This document shows, in pieces, positions 1-5,831 of a stretch of DNA of 5,953 bases. Below the pieces are notes generated by a model, which ran no database searches, was not told the origin of the DNA, and saw only the letters and a program-made list of their open reading frames with translations. The DNA lies in NCBI GenBank assembly GCA_900549885.1, contig URQA01000144.1, positions 1 to 5,953 of the forward strand, in the 5' to 3' direction. How positions within the stretch are numbered: position 1 is the stretch's first letter; every line of letters starts with the position of its first letter. The DNA is from an uncultured Eubacteriales bacterium (GTDB taxonomy: Bacteria > Bacillota > Clostridia > Oscillospirales > Oscillospiraceae). A program made the position numbers and the translations under genes.

Positions 1-518
1 CCGAATAGGACACAGAACGCCGCTCCGCCGGCCATAACCCCCACTACGGCGGCGTAGAGGTAGGTCCCCACGGCGATGGCCGCCGGCTCCGGCCGGCAGA
101 AGCCCAGCCGGATGAGCAGCCAGAGCACCACGGGCAGCACCGGCGCGGCCAGCAAGGGCCACAGCGCCCAGTCCGCCCGGGCCAGAAACATACCCGTGTA
201 GACCAGATGGCCCAGTCCGAAGCACACCAGCCCGAAGGCCAGCCAGATCTGCTGGGGCGCGCCCCCCTGTCCCATCAGCCGGGGACAGGCCAGGCAGATG
301 TCCCCCACCAACCCCAGCACCAGGGCGGCGAAAATGGGACAGGCGGTTCGCCAGTCTCCCGACTGGCCCAGGGCCAGCACCGCCGTCATGCAGAACAGCA
401 CCGAGGCGCTGGTCTTGCAGATAAACTTTTCCAACCACCGCCCCAGGTTCTGGCACAGCGCGGCCCCAGCCCCGCACAGCACCGACAGCCCAGCGCAGGC
501 CCAGACCAGTATCTCCAT
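1..518 (-). CDS. YhhN/TMEM86-family membrane protein (lysoplasmalogenase-like), 3' end off window
   Basis: The minus-strand frame opens with ATG at 518 and stays open for 172 codons to the window edge, so the C-terminus is missing. The protein is very hydrophobic, with about six membrane segments (roughly residues 2-20, 37-53, 58-77, 91-112, 117-136 and 146-172). The YhhN signature is visible: LGLVGDICLA (68-77, with G72-D73) followed by FGLVCFGLGHLVYTGMF (95-111, with H104 and Y107). Characterised family members hydrolyse the vinyl-ether bond of lysoplasmalogens in the membrane; bacterial members are less well defined, so the activity is inferred. The family is usually about 200-230 residues, so some 30-60 residues are probably lost beyond the edge. 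A purine-rich AAAGGGGA lies about 10 nt before the ATG and supports this start. The gene sits 75 nt downstream of the methyltransferase on the same strand and may be the last member of the glmS transcript. Confidence 0.8.
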   Translation of the reverse strand, partial: MEILVWACAGLSVLCGAGAALCQNLGRWLEKFICKTSASVLFCMTAVLALGQSGDWRTACPIFAALVLGLVGDICLACPRLMGQGGAPQQIWLAFGLVCFGLGHLVYTGMFLARADWALWPLLAAPVLPVVLWLLIRLGFCRPEPAAIAVGTYLYAAVVGVMAGGAAFCVLF

Positions 519-554
519 AGCTTTCGGATCCCCTTTCCGCGCGCCCCCGCCTTG

Positions 555-573
555 GCCCGCGGCGTCCACGGGC
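555..573. other. intergenic 7-bp hairpin between methyltransferase and YhhN gene
   Basis: GCCCGCG (555-561) and CACGGGC (567-573) pair, with one G-T pair, around a five-base loop in the 75-nt gap. No T run follows on either strand, so it does not look like an intrinsic terminator. It could slow polymerase or protect the mRNA end, but it may also be chance in G+C-rich DNA. Confidence 0.25.
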
Positions 574-593
574 AAGGATTGCACATCCCTGTC

Positions 594-1328
594 TTATCGC
601 CGCTCCGCCCGGACAATCAGCATCATGGGTCGGCGCAGCTCATCCGCCATTCCGGGGATATCCCGCACCATCTCCGGGGTGGGCTGCGGCTCCACCACCC
701 GCTCCAGGCAGAAGCCGTGGCGGGCCAGGCCGTCCAGATAGGTGGTGAGGGTGCGGTGGTACTTCACCACATGCTCCCCCAGGAACACCGCGTCCCGCTC
801 TCCTTCTTCAAAATAGTGGTCCACCGGGAAGTGGAGAATCTCCCCATCCGGCCCATAGCACCAGTCCTGGGGACCCTGGGCGGTGAAGATCGGGTGCTCC
901 ACCGTGTAGATCAGCGTCCCGCCTGGACAGAGCCACCGGCGCATGGCATCCAGAAACTCCTCATAGGAGGCCAGATAGTGCAACATCAAAGAGCATAGCG
1001 CCACGTCAAAGCTGCCCTCCGGGAACTGCGCATCTTCAAACGCCACCTGGCGGTACTCCACCGACGGGTGAGCGTTCTTCTCTCGGGCCACCTCCAGCAT
1101 CCGGCGGGATATATCGCAGGCAACCACCCACTTTGCCCCATGCTGGGCCGCATAGGCCGCGTGCCAGCCGTAGCCGCACCCCATATCCAGCACCTGCTTG
1201 CCGGAAAAATCCGGCAGCAGCGCCCGGAGCGTGGGCCACTCTCCCGCTCCCGCCAGCCCCTGTTGGCTTCGGGCCATTTGGCTGTACTGGTCAAAAAACG
1301 CCTTGTCGTCGTAGCGGTTCTCTTTCAA
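594..1328 (-). CDS. class I SAM-dependent methyltransferase
   Basis: This 244-residue protein is a small Rossmann-fold methyltransferase. SAM-binding motif I is VLDMGCGYG (46-54), the acidic residue after strand 2 is D72 in ACDIS, an ED pair (98-99) fits the adenine-contact position, and FDVALCSLMLHYL (107-119) is the strand-4 region. The C-terminal part has the conserved-looking stretches VEHPIFTAQG (143-152), KYHRTLTTYL (189-198) and DIPGMADELRRPMML (223-237), typical of a Firmicute methyltransferase subfamily annotated only generically; the substrate is unknown. The start is TTG at 1328. An AGGAGA lies seven bases upstream, the next in-frame ATG (codon 18) would remove the conserved N-terminal KENRYDDKAFFDQYSQM, and an in-frame TGA closes the frame further upstream. 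The gene begins 24 nt after the glmS stop with no terminator between, so co-transcription with glmS is likely. Confidence 0.9.
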   Translation of the reverse strand: MKENRYDDKAFFDQYSQMARSQQGLAGAGEWPTLRALLPDFSGKQVLDMGCGYGWHAAYAAQHGAKWVVACDISRRMLEVAREKNAHPSVEYRQVAFEDAQFPEGSFDVALCSLMLHYLASYEEFLDAMRRWLCPGGTLIYTVEHPIFTAQGPQDWCYGPDGEILHFPVDHYFEEGERDAVFLGEHVVKYHRTLTTYLDGLARHGFCLERVVEPQPTPEMVRDIPGMADELRRPMMLIVRAERR

Positions 1329-1335
1329 TCTCCCA

Positions 1336-1341
1336 TCTCCT
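1336..1341 (-). promoter_or_regulatory. ribosome binding site that fixes a TTG start for the methyltransferase
   Basis: On the minus strand AGGAGA is followed by a seven-base spacer and then TTG. The ATG inside the same stretch (AGGAGATGGG) is out of frame and meets TGA after three codons, so it cannot be the start. Confidence 0.75.
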
Positions 1342-1352
1342 GTCTCAAGGTC

Positions 1353-3182
1353 TCATTCCACCGTTACGCTCTTGGCTAGGTTCCGCGGCTTATCGATATC
1401 GCAGCCCCGCTGGAGGGCCACATAGTAGGCAAACAGTTGCAAGGGAACCACGCCCAGGGAGGGCAGCAACAGCTCATCCGTCTCCGGAATTGTAATCAGG
1501 CCATTGGCCACCTTGGCCATCTCCCCGGCACGATCCTCCGTGGTGAGGGCCAATACGTCCGCTCCCCGGCTCTTCACCTCCACCACGTTGCTCATGGCCT
1601 TTTCAAACAGCCGCCCATAGGTGCCCAGAGCCACCACCAGTGTGCCGTCCTCGATGAGGGAGATGGTGCCGTGCTTGAGTTCCCCGGAGGCATAGGCCTC
1701 GGAGTGGATATAGGAGATCTCCTTGAGCTTCAGCGATCCCTCCAGCCCCAGGGCATAGTCCACGTTGCGGCCGATGTAAAACACCGAGTCGTGGTTGAAG
1801 TACTGGCTGGCATAATATTGAATATCCTCCCGTTTTTCCAGCACCTGTTCCATCTTGGCCGGCAGCAGCAACAGTTCCTGCACCGCTTGGTCGTACCGTT
1901 CCTGCGTCACGGTCCCCCGCTTTCTGCCAAAATACAGTGCCAACAGATCCACCACCGCCAGTTGGGTGGAGTAGGCCTTGGTGGTAGCCACGGCGATCTC
2001 CGGTCCGGCCCAGGTGTAGAGCACCACGTCCGACTCCCGGGCGATGGACGAGCCCACCACGTTGACGATGGATAGAATCCTGGCCCCCAGCTTTTTAGCC
2101 TGGCGCAAGGCGGCCATGGTATCCAGGGTCTCCCCGGACTGGCTGATGACGATGACCAGGGTGCGTTCCCCCACAATAGGCTCCATATACCGGAACTCCG
2201 AGGCCAGGGCCACCTCCACCGGGATGCGGGTAACCCGTTCCAGGTTATATTTGCCTACCATTCCCACATGGTAGGATGAGCCGCAGGCTACAATGTAAAT
2301 CTTTTCTATTTTTTGGATGTACTCGTCATCCAAGCCGAAGCTGTCCAGTACGACCTCCCCGTCCCGCAGGCGGGGGAAGATGGCCCGGCGCAGGGCCTCC
2401 GGCTGCTCCATGATCTCCTTGAACATGAAGTGCTCATAGCCGCCTTTTTCCGCCGCGTCAATCTCCCAATCCACATGGGCGGCTTCTTTCTCCACCGGCT
2501 GGAGCAGGTGGTTGTAACAGGTCACGCCCTCCCGGGTCAGCTCTGCCAGCTCCCCGTCCTCCAGGTAGATGACGTCCCGGGTATATTTGATGAGGGCGGT
2601 CACATCGGAGGCCAGGAAGTTGAATCCCTGGCCCAGCCCCAGGATCAGCGGGCTGTCCTTGCGCACGGCGATGAGCCGGTCCGGTTCATCCGCGCAGATA
2701 ATGCCCAGGGCATAGGCTCCCTGAATACGGTGAAGCACCCGGCCCACAGCCTGGAGGATATCTCCGTCATAAAAATACTCGATGAGCTGTGCCACCACCT
2801 CGGTGTCTGTCTCCGAGGCAAAAGGCACCCCTTGGCTGATCAGGAAGTCCTTCAACTCGGCATAATTTTCGATGATGCCGTTGTGGACTACCGCGATGCG
2901 GCCGCTGCGGCTGACCTGGGGATGAGAGTTGACGTCTGACGGAGCCCCGTGGGTAGCCCAGCGGGTGTGCCCGATCCCCAGGGTGCCATGGATGGCCGCA
3001 CCGGCCTGGATCATATCAGACAACACCTGGAGCCGTCCCTTTGCCTTTGCTACCTTCAGCCGTTTCCCGTCAAATACTGCCACCCCGGCGGAGTCATACC
3101 CCCGGTACTCCAGCCTGGCCAGGCCGTCCAGCAGAATGGGAGCAGCCTCTTCCTTTCCAATAAAACCTACGATTCCACACAT
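1353..3182 (-). CDS. glmS: glutamine--fructose-6-phosphate aminotransferase (isomerizing)
   Basis: GlmS makes glucosamine-6-phosphate from fructose-6-phosphate and glutamine in the cytoplasm, the committed step to UDP-GlcNAc, peptidoglycan and other amino sugars. The product is 609 residues, matching the usual bacterial length. The N-terminal glutaminase (Ntn) domain has Cys2 as nucleophile (MCGIVGFIG), GHTRWATHGAPS (71-82), HNGIIENY (100-107) and the SETDTEV loop (123-129). Two SIS domains follow, with CGSSYH (300-305), ISQSGETLDT (346-355), and the isomerase site EGSLKLKEISYIHSEAYASGELKHG (481-505 region, E488 and H504). The C-terminal tail DKPRNLAKSVTVE carries the conserved Lys604. A TTG four codons upstream is in frame, but Cys must be residue 2 after Met removal, so ATG at 3182 is the start. 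The Shine-Dalgarno there is weak (GGGA, six bases away). No frameshift or missing catalytic residue was seen. Confidence 0.98.
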   Translation of the reverse strand: MCGIVGFIGKEEAAPILLDGLARLEYRGYDSAGVAVFDGKRLKVAKAKGRLQVLSDMIQAGAAIHGTLGIGHTRWATHGAPSDVNSHPQVSRSGRIAVVHNGIIENYAELKDFLISQGVPFASETDTEVVAQLIEYFYDGDILQAVGRVLHRIQGAYALGIICADEPDRLIAVRKDSPLILGLGQGFNFLASDVTALIKYTRDVIYLEDGELAELTREGVTCYNHLLQPVEKEAAHVDWEIDAAEKGGYEHFMFKEIMEQPEALRRAIFPRLRDGEVVLDSFGLDDEYIQKIEKIYIVACGSSYHVGMVGKYNLERVTRIPVEVALASEFRYMEPIVGERTLVIVISQSGETLDTMAALRQAKKLGARILSIVNVVGSSIARESDVVLYTWAGPEIAVATTKAYSTQLAVVDLLALYFGRKRGTVTQERYDQAVQELLLLPAKMEQVLEKREDIQYYASQYFNHDSVFYIGRNVDYALGLEGSLKLKEISYIHSEAYASGELKHGTISLIEDGTLVVALGTYGRLFEKAMSNVVEVKSRGADVLALTTEDRAGEMAKVANGLITIPETDELLLPSLGVVPLQLFAYYVALQRGCDIDKPRNLAKSVTVE

Positions 3183-3194
3183 ACGAAGTCCCAA

Positions 3195-3233
3195 TCAACA
3201 AGCAAAACCGTATATGCCGATTTTGTTTGTCAC
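3195..3233 (-). CDS. possible 12-codon upstream ORF in the glmS leader
   Basis: A GTG preceded by the purine-rich GGAAAGGAAAG opens a 12-codon frame (MTNKIGIYGFAC) that ends with TGA 12 nt before the glmS ATG. The frame runs through the leader hairpin, so a translating ribosome would melt it, and the stop is close enough for coupling to glmS, whose own Shine-Dalgarno is weak. The spacing from the purine tract to GTG is short. This is speculative: a frame this short can occur by chance, and no homology can be judged. Confidence 0.2.
   Translation of the reverse strand: MTNKIGIYGFAC
3196..3230 (-). other. imperfect hairpin in the glmS 5' leader
   Basis: On the minus-strand RNA, a CAAACAAAAUCG arm can pair with CGGUUUUGCUUGUUG around a GCAUAUA loop. 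The core is G-C, C-G, U-G, four A-U and C-G, extended past single-base bulges. It lies between the putative promoter and the glmS ATG. No U run follows, so it is not a standard terminator. It could modulate translation or mRNA stability. It does not match the glmS ribozyme, which is far larger. Confidence 0.4.
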
Positions 3234-3251
3234 CTTTCCTTTCCAAAGAGT

Positions 3252-3260
3252 ATCATACCA
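3252..3260 (-). promoter_or_regulatory. extended -10 promoter for glmS
   Basis: The minus strand reads TGGTATGAT, an extended -10 (TGnTATGAT, five of six matches to TATAAT), about 70 nt before the glmS ATG. No good -35 hexamer sits at 17 nt (ACGCAC), which is tolerated by extended -10 promoters. Transcription would begin near 3245 and include the leader hairpin. Read-through from hprK is also possible because no strong terminator separates them. Confidence 0.5.
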
Positions 3261-3282
3261 CACCCAAAACCCCGGTGCGTTT

Positions 3283-4239
3283 TTAGAACTTCAGCTCCCC
3301 CTGGCCCATGGCCTGGTCGAAGTGCTGGTTGACCTGCTTGGTAAACTCCAGTGCCGCATTGTATCCCAGCTTCTTGTTGCGGTTGTTCATGGCCGCCACC
3401 TCGATGATGATAGCCAGATTCCGTCCTGGCTTGACTGGAATAGTCAGGGTCGGCACATTCACATCCAGAATGGAGGTGTACAGGTTATCCGCCCCCAGCC
3501 GGTCGTACACCGCTCCGTCCTTCCAGTTTTCTAAGTTGATGATGAGGTCAATGCTGGCCTCCCGCTTAACAGCGGACATCCCGTATAGGCGCCGCACATC
3601 CACTACGCCAATCCCCCGCAGCTCAATGTAATGGCGGATCAGCTCGGGGGCGGAGCCCTCGAGCCGGGTGGCCGCTACCCGCTTGATCTCCACTGCGTCG
3701 TCCGCAATAAGTCGGTGGCCCCGCTTAACCAGCTCGATGGCGGTCTCACTCTTTCCGATACCCGATTCGCCCAGCAGCAACGTACCCTCGCCGTAGATTT
3801 CCACCAGCACCCCATGGCGAGTGATACTGGGTGAGAGGTACCACTTCAGATAGGCGATGAGCGTGCTCATAAATTCCGAGGTGGTTTCCCTGGTCCGCAG
3901 CACGGTCCGGTCATGCTTTTCCGCCATTTCCATACACTCCCGGTATGGCTCAAGCCCCCGGGAGATGATGAGTGCGGGGATGTCGTACTGGAACAGCTGG
4001 TCAAAGGCGTCCCGCCGTTCCTGGGCGGTCCGCCCCTCCAGATAGGAGGTCTCCACCAGGCCGATTACCTGGAGCCGTTCCTCCCCGAAATAGTCAAAGA
4101 AGCCGGTGAGCTGCAGGCCCGGCCGGTTGACATCCTCAGTGGTAATCTGCCGGTCTTCCCAGTTCTTTCCACTGCGAAGCACCTCCAGGTTAAATTTCTC
4201 CACCAGGCTGCCCAGCTTAGCGCTCTTCGTTCTTCCCAT
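3283..4239 (-). CDS. hprK: HPr kinase/phosphorylase
   Basis: HprK phosphorylates HPr of the sugar phosphotransferase system on Ser46 and also removes that phosphate, so it sets carbon catabolite control in Firmicutes. The product is 318 residues, close to the family norm of about 310. Residues 1-130 form the variable N-terminal domain (SLVEKFNLEVL near the start, RPGLQLTGFF at 39-49). The catalytic domain has HGVLVEIYG (142-150, H142), Walker A GESGIGKS (157-164), ADDAVEI (179-185), the HprK signature IELRGIGVVDVRRLYG (205-220), DRLG (246-249) and PVKPGRN (268-274). Two in-frame ATGs exist at 4248 and 4239. The AAAGG site directly abuts the first but is nine bases from the second, and the family N-terminus also fits the second, so 4239 is preferred. 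Its neighbour glmS lies downstream on the same strand. Confidence 0.97.
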   Translation of the reverse strand: MGRTKSAKLGSLVEKFNLEVLRSGKNWEDRQITTEDVNRPGLQLTGFFDYFGEERLQVIGLVETSYLEGRTAQERRDAFDQLFQYDIPALIISRGLEPYRECMEMAEKHDRTVLRTRETTSEFMSTLIAYLKWYLSPSITRHGVLVEIYGEGTLLLGESGIGKSETAIELVKRGHRLIADDAVEIKRVAATRLEGSAPELIRHYIELRGIGVVDVRRLYGMSAVKREASIDLIINLENWKDGAVYDRLGADNLYTSILDVNVPTLTIPVKPGRNLAIIIEVAAMNNRNKKLGYNAALEFTKQVNQHFDQAMGQGELKF

Positions 4240-4260
4240 ACCGCACATCCTTTCTCTGTC

Positions 4261-4276
4261 TGGGCCGCCAGGCCCA
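4261..4276 (-). other. perfect 6-bp hairpin in the hprK leader
   Basis: TGGGCC and GGCCCA form a perfect six-base inverted repeat around a four-base loop, about ten bases before the AAAGG ribosome binding site of hprK and downstream of its probable promoter. It would be in the 5' UTR. There is no U run. It may stabilise the mRNA or affect initiation; no known riboswitch is recognised. Confidence 0.45.
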
Positions 4277-4314
4277 CAGTTTGCTATTCTATGGATATTC
4301 TACGGGATTTTATT

Positions 4315-4323
4315 ATTGTACCA
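4315..4323 (-). promoter_or_regulatory. extended -10 promoter for hprK
   Basis: The minus strand reads TGGTACAAT, an extended -10 (TGnTACAAT), about 75 nt before the hprK start. The -35 position at 17 nt is a T run with poor match to TTGACA. It is divergent from, and does not overlap, the rpmB promoter. Confidence 0.55.
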
Positions 4324-4366
4324 TAGTTCTCTCATGAAAAAAACAGGAGAATCCCAAAAATCGCAC

Positions 4367-4395
4367 TTGATTTTCCCTCTTCCATCTGGTATTAT
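4367..4395 (+). promoter_or_regulatory. promoter for rpmB
   Basis: TTGATT (4367-4372) is followed by a 17-nt spacer and TATTAT (4390-4395), with TG one base before the -10 (extended form, TGGTATTAT). Transcription would start near 4402, giving a leader of about 40 nt that ends in a GAGGAGG ribosome binding site (4428-4434), nine bases before the ATG. This is a strong housekeeping promoter arrangement. Confidence 0.75.
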
Positions 4396-4443
4396 ATTGG
4401 ACGGTGTCTTTTTGTATTTTAATCAGCGAGGAGGTTAGTCAAT

Positions 4444-4632
4444 ATGGCCAAATGTGAGTTCTGTGGCAAGGGCGTGAACTTCGGTATCCAGGTCTCCCAC
4501 TCCCACCGCCGCTCCAACCGTCCCTGGAAGCCCAACGTCAAGCGCGTGAAGGCTATCGTCAATGGTACGCCCCGCCATGTCTATGTTTGTACCCGCTGTC
4601 TGCGTTCCGGTAAGGTTACCCGCGCGATCTAA
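4444..4632 (+). CDS. rpmB: 50S ribosomal protein L28 (bL28)
   Basis: This 62-residue basic protein of the large ribosomal subunit starts MAKCEFCGKG and has the family core SHSHRRSNRPWKPN (18-31). Two CXXC pairs, C4/C7 and C49/C52, make it the zinc-binding (C+) form of L28. In many bacteria C+ ribosomal proteins have zinc-free paralogues used under zinc starvation; none is in this window. ATG is preceded by GAGGAGG nine bases away, and a strong intrinsic terminator follows 15 nt after the stop, so the gene is monocistronic. It is divergent from hprK. Length and sequence are typical, with no damage. Confidence 0.98.
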   Translation: MAKCEFCGKGVNFGIQVSHSHRRSNRPWKPNVKRVKAIVNGTPRHVYVCTRCLRSGKVTRAI

Positions 4633-4647
4633 GCGACCAAACAGATT

Positions 4648-4679
4648 AGAAGCACTGCGAAAGCAGTGCTTCTTTTTTT
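4648..4679 (+). terminator. intrinsic terminator of rpmB
   Basis: AGAAGCACTGC (4648-4658) and GCAGTGCTTCT (4663-4673) form a perfect 11-bp stem with a GAAA tetraloop, followed directly by a T run to 4679. It lies 15 nt after the rpmB stop. Confidence 0.95.
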
Positions 4680-4701
4680 GCCCAGATAACCGCTAAAATA
4701 C

Positions 4702-4730
4702 TTGTGTTCCTATCTCTCTTTCGATATAAT
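4702..4730 (+). promoter_or_regulatory. promoter for the small membrane-protein gene
   Basis: TTGTGT (4702-4707), a 17-nt spacer and a perfect TATAAT (4725-4730) lie just after the rpmB terminator. The predicted transcript would start near 4737, which rules out the in-frame starts at 4702 and 4729 and leaves the downstream TTG at 4780 as the best start. Confidence 0.6.
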
Positions 4731-4779
4731 GAATCATATGGCAGGGATTCACCGAGCCAGAAGCTATGGGGGTGTTATT

Positions 4780-5046
4780 TTGATAAAAATAATTGTCCAA
4801 TACCTGCTCACGCCAATCCCCTTTCTCTTAACTTTTGTTACACCAATTCTATTCTTCCTCATCAGCCGCAAATATGTCTGGCTCAGCATCCCGTTGACCG
4901 TGCTTGTCGAACTGCTCGTCAATTGGAGAAATTTTACCTATTATGAATCGCGCGGCCTGATGATCTTGGTAACTCTGTTTCAGCTCGCTATAATGGCGGT
5001 CGTCATCATCCTGTTGAGATCAGCTTTTACGAAAAAGAAAACATAG
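4780..5046 (+). CDS. small hydrophobic protein with three membrane segments, function unknown
   Basis: I do not recognise this gene. From TTG at 4780 it codes for 88 residues with three likely membrane helices (about 7-28, 33-48 and 59-79), a charged loop NWRNFTYYESRG (48-59) between the second and third, and a basic tail ending KKKT, probably cytoplasmic. The frame extends upstream as far as 4702, but the upstream codons overlap the TATAAT promoter and encode an unlikely polar leader. GGGGGTG at 4768-4774 pairs with the anti-Shine-Dalgarno with one wobble, and a seven-base gap from the G run to TTG supports this start; ATG at 4738 is the alternative. The DNA is clearly more AT-rich than rpmB, hprK or glmS, which hints at a different origin. 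It is convergent with the Nudix gene. Confidence 0.6.
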   Translation: MIKIIVQYLLTPIPFLLTFVTPILFFLISRKYVWLSIPLTVLVELLVNWRNFTYYESRGLMILVTLFQLAIMAVVIILLRSAFTKKKT

Positions 5047-5157
5047 CCTTTTGTAAAAAGCCTCACAGCGTTTTTATCTGTAATGGATGCGCGGCAACTG
5101 TAAAGTAGCAAAGCTGTTAACGGCTGCCCAATCGTGTCGTAGCAGTACAAAGTCGAA

Positions 5158-5178
5158 TTGTCCGCTATTAGCGAACAA
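5158..5178. other. inverted repeat in the convergent intergenic region
   Basis: The region from 5047 to 5211 contains no ORF worth calling. Within it TTGT-C-CGCT (5158-5166) mirrors AGCG-A-ACAA (5170-5178) around ATT, with one mismatch. A weaker dyad centred on GTTAAC lies at 5112-5125, and a poor A-rich/T-rich hairpin at 5055-5075 might weakly terminate the small membrane-protein gene. Roles are unknown and chance cannot be excluded. Confidence 0.3.
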
Positions 5179-5211
5179 CCAGAGTACAGAACGCAGAGAA
5201 TCCTTTTCGAA

Positions 5212-5235
5212 AAAAGCCGCCCTGGGGCGGCTTTT
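5212..5235. terminator. bidirectional intrinsic terminator between convergent genes
   Basis: AAAAGCCGCC (5212-5221) and GGCGGCTTTT (5226-5235) form a perfect ten-base stem with a CTGG loop. The A run on one side and the T run on the other give a U tract in either direction. It begins four bases past the Nudix stop, so it mainly ends that gene, and it also blocks read-through from the plus strand. Confidence 0.9.
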
Positions 5236-5239
5236 CCTT

Positions 5240-5815
5240 TTATTTCTTTTCCGCGTGAAACTGCCGCATCTTCTCGTTGAGTTTATTGTAGATATGCTCG
5301 CGAAACCATTTTTCGCTGCTGGCTTCCACCGCGCCCTCGGGCGTGAACCATTTCACGCCGCTGTTCTCGTCGGGCTTGACCGTGAGCGCGTCCGTATCGT
5401 CCGCGATGAGAAGGTACGTGACGTTCAGATGCAGGTGCGAGGAGACGTACTTCCCGCGCTTCGCGTGGCCGTCGACAGTCAGCACCTCAAGCGAGAAAAT
5501 GTCCTCGCTTGCCGGACGGACGTTTTTGACGCCGCTCTCCTCGCGGACTTCCCTGAGCGCGACGGCGAGCAGATCCTCTTCTCCGTCGGCGTGTCCGCCG
5601 AGCCACGACCACGAATCGTAGAGGTTGTGATACGCCATCAGCACGCGGTCGAAGCGCTCGTTCACCACCCAGGCCGACGCCGTCATGTGCGCCAGTGCAT
5701 TTTCCCGCGTAAACACATCCTCAAACGCGCGCAGACAGTCGAGGATCAATCCCTTATCCCGCTCCTCCTGCTCATTGTAAGGCTGGTAATTCTCAATTTG
5801 CGTCAAAATATCCAT
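5240..5815 (-). CDS. Nudix hydrolase
   Basis: Nudix enzymes hydrolyse nucleoside diphosphates linked to another group, using Mg2+ or Mn2+; the substrate here is unknown. The product is 191 residues. A complete Nudix box GX5EX7REVXEEXGV spans residues 74-96, with G74, E80, R88, E89, E92, E93 and G95 all present. The N-terminus (QIENYQPYNEQEERDKGLIL, 6-25) is a helical lead-in also familiar from clostridial members, and SSHLHLNVTYLLIAD (125-139) is a typical strand after the box. The ATG at 5815 has GAGGG five bases upstream. The frame continues upstream to a TTG at 5935, but that extension translates a hairpin cluster and is rejected. Codon use (many GCG, CTC, GTC) differs from the CTG/GTG/GCC style of glmS, hinting at different ancestry. 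The gene is closed by the adjacent terminator. Confidence 0.93.
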   Translation of the reverse strand: MDILTQIENYQPYNEQEERDKGLILDCLRAFEDVFTRENALAHMTASAWVVNERFDRVLMAYHNLYDSWSWLGGHADGEEDLLAVALREVREESGVKNVRPASEDIFSLEVLTVDGHAKRGKYVSSHLHLNVTYLLIADDTDALTVKPDENSGVKWFTPEGAVEASSEKWFREHIYNKLNEKMRQFHAEKK

Positions 5816-5831
5816 CGTTACCCTCAATATA

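Noticed and set aside
207..998. Plus-strand ORFs at 207-998 and 298-741
   Set aside because: Low-complexity, Pro/His/Gln/Arg-rich translations antisense to the YhhN and methyltransferase genes, with no motif.
1437..2939. Long plus-strand ORFs antisense to glmS (1437-2075 and 2313-2939)
   Set aside because: They overlap a complete, motif-perfect glmS, have no recognisable domains or ribosome binding sites, and arise from the codon bias of a G+C-rich gene read backwards.
3183..3194. glmS start at the upstream TTG (3194)
   Set aside because: It would put four residues before MCGIVG, whereas the catalytic cysteine must be residue 2 to become the free N-terminus.
4702..4779. Upstream starts (4702, 4729, 4738) for the small membrane protein
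   Set aside because: The first two lie in the promoter elements and the third would be nearly leaderless; TTG 4780 has a well-placed GGGGGTG.
5826..5831. TATATT as a -10 box for the Nudix gene
   Set aside because: Transcription would begin about five bases before the ATG and exclude the GAGGG site, and no -35 is placed correctly.
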